Source: Bin87 sp965232895 (GTDB lineage Bacteria; Chloroflexota; Dehalococcoidia; Lucifugimonadales; UBA3495). From it: a stretch of DNA of 64,000 nt. The position numbers were made by a program, and so were the translations under genes. Positions 8,988 to 17,687 of this stretch are shown here, piece after piece (the stretch's first letter is position 1; each line of letters starts with the position of its first letter). The notes under the pieces are model-generated. The model was not told where the DNA came from and ran no database searches. It was given only the letters and a program-made list of their open reading frames with translations. The stretch is from assembly GCA_965232895.1 (NCBI GenBank), contig OZ247430.1, forward strand, positions 372,001 through 436,000, given 5' to 3'.

Positions 8988-9479
8988 TTACAGGTTGAGC
9001 CTGACAATAGCGTCGGCGACGTCCGGCTGCATTCTGTATTCGTCAGCCTGGGAGTCGAACGACATCGGATGGGGGAGAGCGACGTTGTGAACGCGACGGA
9101 TGCGCCGCACCGCGTGTCCTTGAGAGGAGAGGCGACCCGAGAGTTGGCGCACGGTGAGATGCATTTCCTCCAGCAAGGCCTGGCGAGAGAGAACGTAGCC
9201 TGCGCTCTGGGCAACTCTTTGGTAGATTTCCCTGGCATCATCGGCCAGGAAACCCCAGAAGGCGCGGACGTGTTCTATGGTCCACCGACCTTCAGGGACG
9301 TCGTCGGCCAATGCGATCGATGATGCTTCGTCGGGCGCATTGGCGGGAGCAGTCGCCACGGATATTTCAGTGTTGTTGACAAAAGGTGAAGCGGCAGAAT
9401 CGTCCCCGGCTGCGAGTTGTCGCATCGCAAGGATCACATCGTCCGCATCACCTTCAAATGTCAGGGCAACCTTTACCAT
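8988..9479 (-). CDS. Hypothetical protein with possible winged-helix C terminus
   Basis: This 163-residue protein is not recognised. The N terminus (MVKVALTFEGDADDVILAMR) looks like a small alpha/beta unit. A low-complexity Ala/Asp/Ser linker follows at residues 25-65. The C-terminal part (FLADDAREIYQRVAQSAGYV, then LLEEMHLTVRQLSGRLSSQG) has the spacing of a winged helix-turn-helix that reads out a divided nucleic acid signal, and ends in HNVALPHPMSF. It might be a DNA-binding regulator. The gene lies upstream of the hydroxy-acid oxidase on the same strand, 61 bases away. Confidence 0.55.
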   Translation of the reverse strand: MVKVALTFEGDADDVILAMRQLAAGDDSAASPFVNNTEISVATAPANAPDEASSIALADDVPEGRWTIEHVRAFWGFLADDAREIYQRVAQSAGYVLSRQALLEEMHLTVRQLSGRLSSQGHAVRRIRRVHNVALPHPMSFDSQADEYRMQPDVADAIVRLNL

Positions 9480-9587
9480 TGTTTTACCTCGCGGTGTCAG
9501 TTCCGCGACAAGTCTAACACATTATCACGAGAGGTCAACTACGCTTTAGGTGTTGAACGCATAGACGACATTACAAGTATCAACCAA

Positions 9588-9612
9588 AAGGGCGGGTGTT
9601 GCACCCGCCCTT
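9588..9612 (-). terminator. Hairpin terminator of the por operon
   Basis: An 11-base stem (AAGGGCGGGTG / CACCCGCCCTT) with a TTG loop lies 34 bases after the porB stop codon. The stem ends in TT on the minus strand, with a short A/T stretch beyond. Confidence 0.65.
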
Positions 9613-9645
9613 GAACAACATTGGCTTGGGAGGCCGGGTTTGCGA

Positions 9646-10644
9646 TTACTCGCCTTCGTCGTGGGGACCGAAGGGGACGATGCCCGGAATCCACCATTTC
9701 TCCCAGGTCTCGTCGATGCGATCCTGGAAGAACTGGAGGTCCTCTTCGGTCAGGTGGGCGAAGCGGCCCTGGCGCTGGAGGTAATCCGTGACGGGCTTGC
9801 GCCGCCGGATACCCCGGGCGATGGCGCGGGAGGGTCCGTTCAGGATCAGCTCGCCGTCGACGATCTCGTACTGCACCCAGATGCCGGTTTCCACGGCGAG
9901 CATGCCCAACTCGTGGGAGTATTTGGGATCGTAATCCCAACCCTTGGGGCACGGGTCGATGCTGTGGATGAAGGTCGGGCCGCCGATGGTGAGGGCGCGA
10001 CGGATCTTGTTGGTGAAGTCCGGCCCGTAGGATCCGCAGGCGGTGGCGACGTAACGAACGTCGGGGTGCCCGGCGGCGAGCATGGGGACGGTGTTCTTCT
10101 TCCAGCGGCGGTTCATGATGCGATGAACCTTCCCCGGAGGGGAGAAGGTGGAGTTCGCGCCCCACGGGCTGGAGCCGGACACCTGGATATCGGTATTGGC
10201 GTAGGACTCGTTGTCGTAGCACAGAATGAGCAGGTTGTACTCGTCGTGCTGCAGAGCCGCCGAGATGGCCGACAGTCCCATGTCCACGCCGCCACCGTCG
10301 CCGCAGAAGGCGATGACGTTGATGGGCTCCTCCTGCATCTTGCCCTTGCGCATGAGGGAGGCGAGGCCGGCGGCGGTGCCGGTGGCGGCCGAGCCACTGG
10401 AGCCGAGCTGGGTGTGCATCCACGGCACGACCCACGGGGTGCTGTAGTAAGTGGTGTTGGCCACGTACATGCAGCCGGTGCTGCCCACCACTATGGTGCG
10501 TGGGCCGGCGGCTTTGATCATCAGGCGCATCACCAGGGCGGATTCGCAGCCCTGACAGGTGCGGTGGCCGGAGGTAAAGCCTTCGAACACCGGGATCTGC
10601 TTGACGCCCCTAACCTGGGGGAGTTCTTGGGTCATGGTAGTCAT
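9646..10644 (-). CDS. porB: Pyruvate/2-oxoacid:ferredoxin oxidoreductase, beta (TPP) subunit
   Basis: This 332-residue subunit binds thiamine pyrophosphate and carries out decarboxylation of the 2-oxoacid before the electrons pass to ferredoxin. The TPP motif is visible as AFCGDGGGVDMG...YDNESYANTDIQ (GDG near residue 112 and the NxxYxNT metal site). The Cys pair in GHRTCQGCESAL near the N terminus and the later CPKGW segment fit the iron-sulphur ligands of PorB. The start at 10644 is set by AGGAG just upstream and leaves a 10-base gap after porA. It is the last gene of the porC-D-A-B operon. Confidence 0.92.
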   Translation of the reverse strand: MTTMTQELPQVRGVKQIPVFEGFTSGHRTCQGCESALVMRLMIKAAGPRTIVVGSTGCMYVANTTYYSTPWVVPWMHTQLGSSGSAATGTAAGLASLMRKGKMQEEPINVIAFCGDGGGVDMGLSAISAALQHDEYNLLILCYDNESYANTDIQVSGSSPWGANSTFSPPGKVHRIMNRRWKKNTVPMLAAGHPDVRYVATACGSYGPDFTNKIRRALTIGGPTFIHSIDPCPKGWDYDPKYSHELGMLAVETGIWVQYEIVDGELILNGPSRAIARGIRRRKPVTDYLQRQGRFAHLTEEDLQFFQDRIDETWEKWWIPGIVPFGPHDEGE

Positions 10645-10654
10645 AGCGGCACTC

Positions 10655-11884
10655 CTATTCGCGGACACCAATCCAGGTGTTTTCTTCCTTGACATGTCCA
10701 GCGTCGATTGAGTCCTGGACCATGGCGGTCATCTCTTCCACGTCCCGGACCAGGACTTCCCGGCCACCGAGGCCGGCGATGAAGCTCTGCATGAGCGGGC
10801 GGTTGTCCAGGGTGTACAGGGCGGAACGGATCTCGTTGAACAGCACGCCGCCGTAGGATGGCGAGCCGTAGGAATAGTCGCGGTCGATGACGCCGACGGC
10901 CTTGCAGTGGCTGAGGGCCTGGCGGATCTCTTCGGTGGCGAAGGGACGGAAGAACTTGACGCGAACGAAGCCGACCTTCTTGCCCTGCTCGCGCATGCGG
11001 CGGACGGCGACGCGGACGGGCATGGCCAGGGTGCCCATGCCGACCAGGACGATATCGGCGTCGTCGGTCATGTACTCTTCAATGAAGGGGCTGTCGTCGC
11101 CGCGTCCGAAGAGTTGCTTGAACTCGTCGTAGGCTTCACGGATCACGTCGCTGCTCCGACGCATGGCGTCGTCGGTCTGGCGACGGATCTCCATGAGCCA
11201 GTCCTCGTTGACCTGCGGCGCGACGGTGATGGGGTTATCGGGGTGCAACTGGAGGCGGCCCCGGTCATACTGGGGCAGGAACCGGTCAACCTGCTCCTGG
11301 GTCGGAACATTTACGATGGCCTGGGAGTGGGTCAGGAAGGAGCCGTCGCAAGAAATGGCCATGGGCAGGAAAACGCGAGGGTCCTCGGCAATCCGCCAGG
11401 AAAGCAACGCGATGTCCAGGGCTTCCTGGGCGGTGCCGACCCAATAGAGCATCCAGCCGAGGTCTCGAACCGCCATCGCATCGTTGTGCTCGACGCCGAA
11501 GGCTCCCGGATCGTCAAGGGCGCGATTGCCCACCATGGCGACCACGGGAAGGCGCAGGCCGGCGGTCACGGTGATTGCCTCGAAAGCGTAGAACCAGCCC
11601 ACTCCGCTGGAGCCGCAGAAGGTCCGGGCTCCGACGGCGGAAGCGTGCTTGACGATCTCGAACTGGGAGTGCTCGCTTTCCGCCACGATGAAGTCGCAGT
11701 CGAAAGCGCCATCGGCCTTGAGCTTCGAAACGTACTGCATGACCGTGTCGTAGGGCCGGATGGGATAGGCGGTGATAACGTCGACGTCAGCGAGGGAGCA
11801 GGCGATGGCGATGGCCTCGCTACCGCTGATAAGTTCTTCGCGCTCCTGAGGGCGCTCGGTCTGAGGGAGGGTTTCGGTGGCCAT
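10655..11884 (-). CDS. porA: Pyruvate/2-oxoacid:ferredoxin oxidoreductase, alpha subunit
   Basis: This 409-residue subunit holds the pyrimidine-binding and transketolase C-terminal domains. Family hallmarks are ISGSEAIAIACSLADVDVIT, TAYPIRPYDTVMQYV, the SESEHS-like VAESEHSQFE and SSGVGWFYAFEAI. The C-terminal part (IVLVGMGTLAMPVRVAVRRM, then GVIDRDYSYGSPSYGG) is the usual domain II. The ATG overlaps the porD stop codon by one base (TGATG), so the two are translationally coupled. The complex makes or breaks acetyl-CoA using low-potential ferredoxin. Confidence 0.92.
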   Translation of the reverse strand: MATETLPQTERPQEREELISGSEAIAIACSLADVDVITAYPIRPYDTVMQYVSKLKADGAFDCDFIVAESEHSQFEIVKHASAVGARTFCGSSGVGWFYAFEAITVTAGLRLPVVAMVGNRALDDPGAFGVEHNDAMAVRDLGWMLYWVGTAQEALDIALLSWRIAEDPRVFLPMAISCDGSFLTHSQAIVNVPTQEQVDRFLPQYDRGRLQLHPDNPITVAPQVNEDWLMEIRRQTDDAMRRSSDVIREAYDEFKQLFGRGDDSPFIEEYMTDDADIVLVGMGTLAMPVRVAVRRMREQGKKVGFVRVKFFRPFATEEIRQALSHCKAVGVIDRDYSYGSPSYGGVLFNEIRSALYTLDNRPLMQSFIAGLGGREVLVRDVEEMTAMVQDSIDAGHVKEENTWIGVRE

Positions 11885-12426
11885 CAGTCATCGTCTCCGG
11901 TCAGGGCAACTTCGGATTCGGATTCAGCTTCGTACTTGCCGGGGCTGTGGTAGCCGTGGCTGCGCTCGGAGTCGGCGTCGTGGGCCTTCTGGACCTCGAT
12001 CAACTCGGTCATCCACTTCTGGTAGCCGTCCTTGTCGCGGGTCCAGTGCTCCCATTGGCTGTTGTTGTCGTTGAACTCGGCCTCGTTGACCATGGTGATG
12101 CAGTCGGGGACCGGGCAGACGGCTTCGCACACGGCGCAGCCGCAGCAAGCGTCCATGTTGGCATCGTACAGGCCGTCGGGGGTCACGTCGAAGCAGGTGT
12201 CGGGACACTGGAGCCAGCACAGGGTGCACTTGATGCAGGTCTCGAAGTTGATCACCGGTCGCATCGAGCGGGTGCTGAACTTCTTGAAGACCGAGTTGCG
12301 TGTGGGCTCGTAGCCTTGCTCCCCTCCGTCCGCCGGAGAGTTGATGGGATCGTAGCTATCACCCAGGGCGCTGCCACGGAAGCCGGTGGCCCCTTCGATG
12401 CCCCTGATGACCAGACCATCTTCCAT
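11884..12426 (-). CDS. porD: Ferredoxin-like delta subunit of the 2-oxoacid oxidoreductase
   Basis: This 180-residue protein carries two [4Fe-4S] motifs: CIKCTLCWLQCPDTC and CCGCAVCEAVCPVPDC, each of the CxxCxxCxxxC type. It would carry electrons from PorAB to an external ferredoxin. The C-terminal 50 residues after the clusters are Glu/Asp-rich. The ATG at 12426 lies 175 bases inside porC, and a protein-like stretch (GNDDTPFTFELLGWRAM) continues upstream of it in this frame, up to a TGA. This suggests that the true N terminus joins porC by a frameshift. One base overlap links it to porA. Confidence 0.88.
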   Translation of the reverse strand: MEDGLVIRGIEGATGFRGSALGDSYDPINSPADGGEQGYEPTRNSVFKKFSTRSMRPVINFETCIKCTLCWLQCPDTCFDVTPDGLYDANMDACCGCAVCEAVCPVPDCITMVNEAEFNDNNSQWEHWTRDKDGYQKWMTELIEVQKAHDADSERSHGYHSPGKYEAESESEVALTGDDD

Positions 12427-13109
12427 GGCGCGCCAGCCGAGCAGCTCGAAGGTAAAGGGGGTGTCGTCGTTACCCTCGCCGGCTCGACCGGGCGCTGGGT
12501 GGTGCGATCAAAAGAGTTGCGGGCGGACGTGAGCTTCAAACCGCCCCAGTCCTGGTCCTCCAGAGCGGCCAGCATGGAATCGAGGCTGACCAGCTCGGGG
12601 CAGACCTTGGCGAGAGCGCCGAGGATGCGAACGTCGGTGTGGTCGTCCTTGTACACCCAGAGACCGGAGAAGCTGGTGGTGGCGGGGACGATGGACAGGT
12701 TGAAGGCGGAGTCCTTCTGATGGATGTCCTCGATGAGGGCATCGGCTTCCTGGCGAGACGTCACGATCAGGGTTCCGCCCGGCTTGGTCAGGGCGTTAAT
12801 TGGCTGCAAGCCGTACCAGGCCCAGGACTCGATGCCTTTGCACATGGTGTCGTCAACGTTGATCGTAACGTCCACCTCGCCGGCCTCGTAGACGGCGAGG
12901 TTTTCCTCGAGTTCCTCGGGGGTGTCGGACACGATGGCGAACTGCTTGGCAGGGATGCCGTTCCGTTCGGGGGAGTCGCCGTAGCGGCCAAATGCGGTGC
13001 CTATTTTGCCTTCTTTACGGGCGGCAAAAACGATGGTGCGGACGATGTTCCGGGCCAGGGTTTTTTGAAAAATCCCCCGGTACACTACCTCCACTGCCAC
13101 TGTGCTCAT
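12252..13109 (-). CDS. porC: 2-oxoacid:ferredoxin oxidoreductase, gamma subunit
   Basis: This frame encodes 285 residues, of which about the first 215 are the catalytic gamma domain. Marks are IFQKTLARNIVRTIVFAARK, FGRYGDSPERNGIPAKQFA and the long GLQPINALTKPGGTLIVTSR. From about residue 225 the sequence becomes Pro/Ser/Thr-rich and overlaps porD in another frame, so it is likely not authentic. A slippery heptamer CCCTTTA at the expected position (about 12446-12452) would put the ribosome in the porD frame. First gene of the operon, with GAGGAG ahead of the ATG and an extended -10 promoter. Confidence 0.88.
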   Translation of the reverse strand: MSTVAVEVVYRGIFQKTLARNIVRTIVFAARKEGKIGTAFGRYGDSPERNGIPAKQFAIVSDTPEELEENLAVYEAGEVDVTINVDDTMCKGIESWAWYGLQPINALTKPGGTLIVTSRQEADALIEDIHQKDSAFNLSIVPATTSFSGLWVYKDDHTDVRILGALAKVCPELVSLDSMLAALEDQDWGGLKLTSARNSFDRTTQRPVEPARVTTTPPLPSSCSAGAPWKMVWSSGASKGPPASVAAPWVIATIPSTLRRTEGSKATSPHATRSSRSSAPARCDR

Positions 13110-13141
13110 GTTGGGGAGGCCTCCTCGGTGATTGATGCGGC

Positions 13142-13150
13142 ATTATAGCA
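13142..13150 (-). promoter_or_regulatory. Extended -10 promoter of the por operon
   Basis: On the minus strand the sequence reads TGCTATAAT, a perfect -10 hexamer with the TGN extension, 33 bases before the porC ATG. A -35 is weak, as expected for extended -10 promoters. The divergent ptuA gene starts 91 bases away on the other strand. Confidence 0.5.
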
Positions 13151-13240
13151 CGGGGACGGCGGGATGCTGTGGTACAGTACTTTACCAACCTTCCCCTACA
13201 AGTTCACGGTGCAAATTGACGGCTTTGAGGACGGCCTACG

Positions 13241-14533
13241 ATGAAACTGGAGCGCGTTACGATTGAAAACTACCGGGCCATTGAGCGCTTGGAACTGCCG
13301 TTACATCCCCAGTTGACGGTGCTGCATGGCGACAACGGGCACGGCAAGACCAGTGTACTTAACGCGATCGCCGTGGGCCTGGGGGTTATCCCTACATTAT
13401 TGCCTGAAGTTTCTGGCATAGGATTCCGCAAAACCGACCGCCGCGGGCAATTACCGACGCGCGTTGAGTTGTCAACGACTACGGGTGTCAAATGGGAGCG
13501 GCAATCTGGACTTGGACTCCGATTGGGCCGTCCCCTGGGAACAAGGGCCCTGAGGGAGGAGATCAGGAAGATACTAGACGCCGACATGAACGGAGAGGCA
13601 AATCACCCGATAGATTTGCCCATCGTCGCATTTTACGACACGGATCGGGCAGTGTTCGACGTGCCTCAACGGCGGCGAGGCTTTGCCCGGGAATTTTCTC
13701 GCTACCAAGCACTAGAGGGCGCATTTTCTGTTCGCACAACCTTCCGTGAGTTCTTCATTTGGTTCTACGCCAAAGAAAACGATGAACTCAGGAGCCTCAG
13801 GCGATTCCACGATCTTGATTATCAACTGAAGGAACTCCGCACCGTACGTAGAGCTATCGAGGGTACGATGCGGGGGGTATCGCATCCTCGTATCGAAACT
13901 GCCCCGCTCCGTTTTGTTGTGTCTGTGGAATCAGAGACAGGCAAACCAGACGCGTTAGAAATGGCCCAACTGAGCGGCGGCTACCGTATTATGTTGGCGT
14001 TGGTGGCCGACTTAGCCCGCAGGATGGCGCAGGGCAATCCACACCTCGATGACCCACTCCAATCTGAAGCTGTCGTACTGATTGATGAAGTCGACCTGCA
14101 TCTGCACCCATCCTGGCAGCAGCGGGTGCTGCCTGACTTGATGCAGACGTTCCCCAATACGCAGTTCATCGTGTCGACCCACAGCCCACAGGTGCTAAGC
14201 ACTGTGAAACCGTTGAATATTGTGTCGCTCTACAGCGCCGGTGGCAATATCGTTCCCGGCCCAGTTGGCACATCTACCTACGGCGCAAAATCCGGATATG
14301 TCCTTTCGGCGCTGATGGGAGTAAAGGAGCGTCCTCCTCCAGAGCACAACGACTTCGTTGCCTTGTTGGATCGGTATAACGCCCTAGTTTTCGGTGGCTT
14401 GGGCGGATCCGAAGACGCGCTCCAACTCCGGAGAGAACTTGAGCGGTTGTCGCCAAATGATCTGTCATTGGATAGCGCCGACAGCGAAATGCGCCGTCAG
14501 GAAGTCATGGAGCAGTTGGGACGGGCGCCATGA
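13241..14533 (+). CDS. ptuA: Septu-like defence ATPase PtuA
   Basis: This 430-residue protein is an OLD/RecF-type ABC ATPase. The Walker A is GDNGHGKT (residues 30-37), the signature is LSGGYRIML near residue 245, the Walker B is VVLIDEVDLHLHP near 279-291, and the switch His lies in VSTHSPQVL near 312. The length and the pairing with an HNH nuclease gene overlapping by four bases fit the PtuA subunit of the Septu anti-phage system. PtuA senses infection and controls PtuB. The local GC is lower than that of the neighbouring por and TPP genes, consistent with recent transfer. It is divergent from the por operon. Confidence 0.8.
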   Translation: MKLERVTIENYRAIERLELPLHPQLTVLHGDNGHGKTSVLNAIAVGLGVIPTLLPEVSGIGFRKTDRRGQLPTRVELSTTTGVKWERQSGLGLRLGRPLGTRALREEIRKILDADMNGEANHPIDLPIVAFYDTDRAVFDVPQRRRGFAREFSRYQALEGAFSVRTTFREFFIWFYAKENDELRSLRRFHDLDYQLKELRTVRRAIEGTMRGVSHPRIETAPLRFVVSVESETGKPDALEMAQLSGGYRIMLALVADLARRMAQGNPHLDDPLQSEAVVLIDEVDLHLHPSWQQRVLPDLMQTFPNTQFIVSTHSPQVLSTVKPLNIVSLYSAGGNIVPGPVGTSTYGAKSGYVLSALMGVKERPPPEHNDFVALLDRYNALVFGGLGGSEDALQLRRELERLSPNDLSLDSADSEMRRQEVMEQLGRAP

Positions 14534-15294
14534 AAATCGTGCGACTCTTGGCCGATTGCCCCCAGGGTCTGAGCAATTACTTGGAGCAGGGCGGTGACGC
14601 TAGTGATTGGGCCAGGTTTCGCGAGGATGCTCCTCACGCCTACCGAGAGCTGCGCGATGCCCTTGCGCGAGTACAGCGCAACCTTTGCGGATACTGCGAA
14701 ATTGATTTGGATACCAACGACACGCAAGTCGAGCACATTATTCCGCGAGCTGACCCTCAACATGGTGCGGTTAGATCCCTGGATTACTTGAACTTGATTG
14801 CGGCGTGTCGGGGCGGAACGGAAAGAATGTTCGACAAAGATGCGTTAGATGACCAGGGGAGGTTTCGCCATCCAATAGGTCAAAACCTCAGTTGTGGCCA
14901 GGCGAAAGGCGAAACCAATGACCCAAATCTCATTGACCCCAGGAATCTGCCCAAGTCGCCACCGCTGGTCTGTGTGCGCCCTGACGGTACCATAGCAGCG
15001 GACGGTGAGGGCTGCCGTGCTACTGGCGTTGATGAGGGCCGCGTCGAAAACACGATTGCTATTTTGGGACTAAAATCCGAGCGTTTACGTCTCGCAAGAG
15101 AAAACCGTTGGAATGACCTGAAGCGAAGTTGGGATGCCCTGCTCTATGACGATCAAGTGATGCGAGCGGCAGCTCGCAAGGAGTTGCTGGCCGGCACTGA
15201 TGGCAATTTGTCCAAATTCTTTACCGCTGGCCGGTCATATTTTGGGCGTTTGGGCGAGGAAATCCTGGATGAAACGCCGGAAGAATGGATATGA
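14530..15294 (+). CDS. ptuB: Septu-like HNH endonuclease PtuB
   Basis: This 254-residue protein resembles the TIGR02646 (PtuB/retron-associated) HNH nucleases. Zinc and HNH residues are visible as CGYCE (residues 53-57), VEHIIPRAD (residues about 66-74) and N..AC.GG in LNLIAACRGG; a second Cys occurs in LSCGQAKGE. The N-terminal helix resembles the substrate-binding part of PtuB. The ATG overlaps the ptuA stop (ATGA), so the two are made in a fixed ratio. In Septu, PtuB cuts DNA upon activation. No phage trigger is known from this sequence. Confidence 0.8.
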   Translation: MKIVRLLADCPQGLSNYLEQGGDASDWARFREDAPHAYRELRDALARVQRNLCGYCEIDLDTNDTQVEHIIPRADPQHGAVRSLDYLNLIAACRGGTERMFDKDALDDQGRFRHPIGQNLSCGQAKGETNDPNLIDPRNLPKSPPLVCVRPDGTIAADGEGCRATGVDEGRVENTIAILGLKSERLRLARENRWNDLKRSWDALLYDDQVMRAAARKELLAGTDGNLSKFFTAGRSYFGRLGEEILDETPEEWI

Positions 15295-15328
15295 GCATTG
15301 AAATCCGAAAGCTAAGGAGCGCGCGATT

Positions 15329-17026
15329 ATGGCCCAACGGATGAACGCAGGTGAGGCGGTTATTGAGCTGCTGCGGCAGGAAGGGGTGAGCAAGATCTTC
15401 GGGATCGTGGGCTCGTCTTTCCTGGACGTTCTGGACCCGCTTTACGACCGCGACGACATGGAGTTCGTGGGGGTGCGGCACGAGCAGGGCGCGGCGTTGA
15501 TGGCGGACGGCTACAGCCGCATTGCCGGCGCCCCTTCCGTGTGCCTGGTGACCAACGGGCCGGGCGTGCTGAACCTGACCTACGGCATCGGGTCGGCCTA
15601 CGTGGCCCACTCGCCGGTGGTGGTGCTGGCGCCCTCGGCGTCGCGGGACCATCAGCACCTGGATTCGACGCAGGAATTCGACCAGGTAGCGCTGTTCGAG
15701 CCGATCACCAAGGCGAGCTTCTCCATCAACAAGATCGAACGTCTGCCGGACGCGCTGCGACAGGCGTTCCGGATCGCCACGTCGGGCAAGATGGGACCGG
15801 TATTGGTGGACATTCCGCGTGACCTGCTGCCCGGCGCCGAGGTGGACATCGACCTGATGGCTCCGACCGCGTACCGCACCGGACAGGGGCATTCGCGGGG
15901 AGACCGTGCGCAGGTGGAGGCGGCGGCTCAGGAGATACTGACGGCAAAGCGGCCGGTCATCGTAGCCGGCGGGGGCGTCGAATGGAGCCTGGCGGACGCG
16001 GCCGTGGCAAGGCTATCTGAGCTGACGGGCGCGCCAATCGTAACCTCCTACGGGCGAGCGGACGCGGTGCCCAACGACCATCCCAACTACCTGGGTCACC
16101 TGGGTCGGCTGGGAGCGCAGGAAGCCATCGACGCCGTGCGCAATGCTGACGTGATCGTGGCGGCGGGAACCCGGCTGGGTCAGTCCACAACGTTCTTCGA
16201 CCACCGATACGTACCCGCCGACGCGCGCATCGTGCACATTGAGATTGACCCCAAGGAGATCGGGCGCATTTACCCGATTTCGGTTGGCGTCGAAGGCGAC
16301 GTGGGCGCCGTGGTGGACGAGATCAACGGCATCGTGGCGGCGGCGGAACTCCGGCCGGACCCCGAATGGACGAGGCGAGTGGCCGGCTGGAACGCCGCGC
16401 GGGCCGCCCGCTTGCAAGATGAAGGAACGCTCACCGGCGATTACATCAAACCGCAGCGGGTGTACGCCGAGTTGCGGAAGGTTATGCCACGGGATGCAAT
16501 CGTCGCGCTGGACGCTGGGCTGGCCCCGAACTTCGGTCAGGACCGGCTGAACTATTACCAGCCGCGCAGCCTGATTATGGCGTTGGACCTGGGCGGGTTG
16601 GGGTTCAGCTTCCCGGCGTCGATTGGAGCGAACTTTGCGGCTCCGGAACGGCCGGTGGTGAACTTCAACGGCGACGGCGGGTTCCTCTTCAACGCGCAGG
16701 AGTTCGAGACGGCGGTGCGCTACGGATTGAAGAACATATCGGTCGTGATGAACAACGACTGCTGGGGATCGGAGAAGGCGTACCAGAAGTACGCGTTCAA
16801 CGAGCGGTACGTGGGCGCCGACACGGTGAACCCCCGGTTCGACAAGTACGCGGAACTCTTCGGCGGCGTCGGATTTTATGTCGACCGGCCGGAGGACATC
16901 GCCGACGCCTTTGCGCAGGCGCTGGCGGTGGACGGGCCGAGCATCATCGAGATACCCACGGACCCGGACGAGATGCCCCGGCCGGCGCGGCTGGCCGAGG
17001 TGCAGTCTCCGAGCGCCGGCGGATAG
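15329..17026 (+). CDS. TPP-dependent enzyme of the acetolactate synthase/sulfoacetaldehyde acetyltransferase family
   Basis: This 565-residue protein has the three-domain layout of TPP enzymes. The N-terminal active-site Glu lies in VRHEQGAALMADGYSR, the middle Rossmann domain holds GPVLVDIPRDLLPG and YLGHLGRLGAQEAIDAV, and the TPP motif is NFNGDGGFLFNAQEFETAV (GDGG) followed by NNDCWGSEKAYQKYAF. The WGSEK and YVGADTVNP segments are close to sulfoacetaldehyde acetyltransferase (Xsc), so it may act on a sulfonate or a keto acid rather than make acetolactate. An AAGGAG sequence precedes the ATG. DUF971 gene follows after five bases. Confidence 0.82.
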   Translation: MAQRMNAGEAVIELLRQEGVSKIFGIVGSSFLDVLDPLYDRDDMEFVGVRHEQGAALMADGYSRIAGAPSVCLVTNGPGVLNLTYGIGSAYVAHSPVVVLAPSASRDHQHLDSTQEFDQVALFEPITKASFSINKIERLPDALRQAFRIATSGKMGPVLVDIPRDLLPGAEVDIDLMAPTAYRTGQGHSRGDRAQVEAAAQEILTAKRPVIVAGGGVEWSLADAAVARLSELTGAPIVTSYGRADAVPNDHPNYLGHLGRLGAQEAIDAVRNADVIVAAGTRLGQSTTFFDHRYVPADARIVHIEIDPKEIGRIYPISVGVEGDVGAVVDEINGIVAAAELRPDPEWTRRVAGWNAARAARLQDEGTLTGDYIKPQRVYAELRKVMPRDAIVALDAGLAPNFGQDRLNYYQPRSLIMALDLGGLGFSFPASIGANFAAPERPVVNFNGDGGFLFNAQEFETAVRYGLKNISVVMNNDCWGSEKAYQKYAFNERYVGADTVNPRFDKYAELFGGVGFYVDRPEDIADAFAQALAVDGPSIIEIPTDPDEMPRPARLAEVQSPSAGG

Positions 17027-17031
17027 CAGTT

Positions 17032-17370
17032 ATGACTACTAACGAAATCATCAAGCCGACGGACGTTGACATCTCCGGCAGCTCCATCATCATCAACTGG
17101 GACGACGGGCACCGCGGGATCTACTCACACCGCATGCTGCGGCTGCGTTGCCCCTGCGCATCGTGCGTGGAGGAGATGACGGGCCGGGCGCTGTTGAATC
17201 CGGACACCGTGCCCCAGGACGTTCGGGCGCTGGACCAGATGGCGGTGGGACAGTACGCGCTGCAGTTCCTGTGGAGCGATACTCACTACACCGGCATCTA
17301 CACCTACCGGGTCCTGCGGGCAGCCTGCACCTGCATTCCGTGCAACGAGGCCAGGGCCAGGCAACCCTAA
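17032..17370 (+). CDS. DUF971 (GBBH-like N-terminal) domain protein
   Basis: This 112-residue protein is a DUF971 domain, the iron-sulphur/zinc-like N-terminal domain of gamma-butyrobetaine hydroxylase. The motif CPCASCVEEMTG (Cys pair and Glu) and the end CTCIPCNEAR give the four metal-like Cys positions. It starts five bases after the TPP enzyme gene, so the two form one transcript. Its 3' end overlaps the 3' end of the minus-strand FmdB gene by four bases. Its exact role is unclear; related domains serve in Fe-S trafficking. Confidence 0.85.
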   Translation: MTTNEIIKPTDVDISGSSIIINWDDGHRGIYSHRMLRLRCPCASCVEEMTGRALLNPDTVPQDVRALDQMAVGQYALQFLWSDTHYTGIYTYRVLRAACTCIPCNEARARQP

Positions 17371-17624
17371 CCGGCAGGCTGACCAGCGTCGGGTTGCTGC
17401 GTTTCCCCAACCGCTTCGGAACGATTGCCGCGGAAGGTCTGTCCGGGACGGTTCCTCAGTTTGGGCGCGGTGAACGTGTCGGACTTGAACGAGAAATTGG
17501 AGATCTGACGGCTGGCGGGTTTCCCGCACGCTTTGCAATCGATGGGGTCGTCGGCGCGGGAAACTGGCCGGATTGACTCGAACTCATTGCCGCACGCGGG
17601 GCACCGGTACTCGTAGATTGGCAT
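17367..17624 (-). CDS. FmdB-family zinc-ribbon regulatory protein
   Basis: This 85-residue protein begins with MPIYEYRCPACGNEFE and has a second CKACGK pair, giving the two CxxC knuckles of the FmdB zinc ribbon at residues 8-11 and about 31-34. The C-terminal half is Ser/Arg-rich and disordered. The ATG at 17624 is preferred over the GTG two codons earlier because GGAGG sits five bases upstream of it. FmdB proteins are putative regulators; the target is unknown. Confidence 0.85.
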   Translation of the reverse strand: MPIYEYRCPACGNEFESIRPVSRADDPIDCKACGKPASRQISNFSFKSDTFTAPKLRNRPGQTFRGNRSEAVGETQQPDAGQPAG

Positions 17625-17687
17625 AGACACCTCCTATCCAGAATTATATCCTAACGCAATTTTGCGTCGGAAATTGAGGACGAAATC

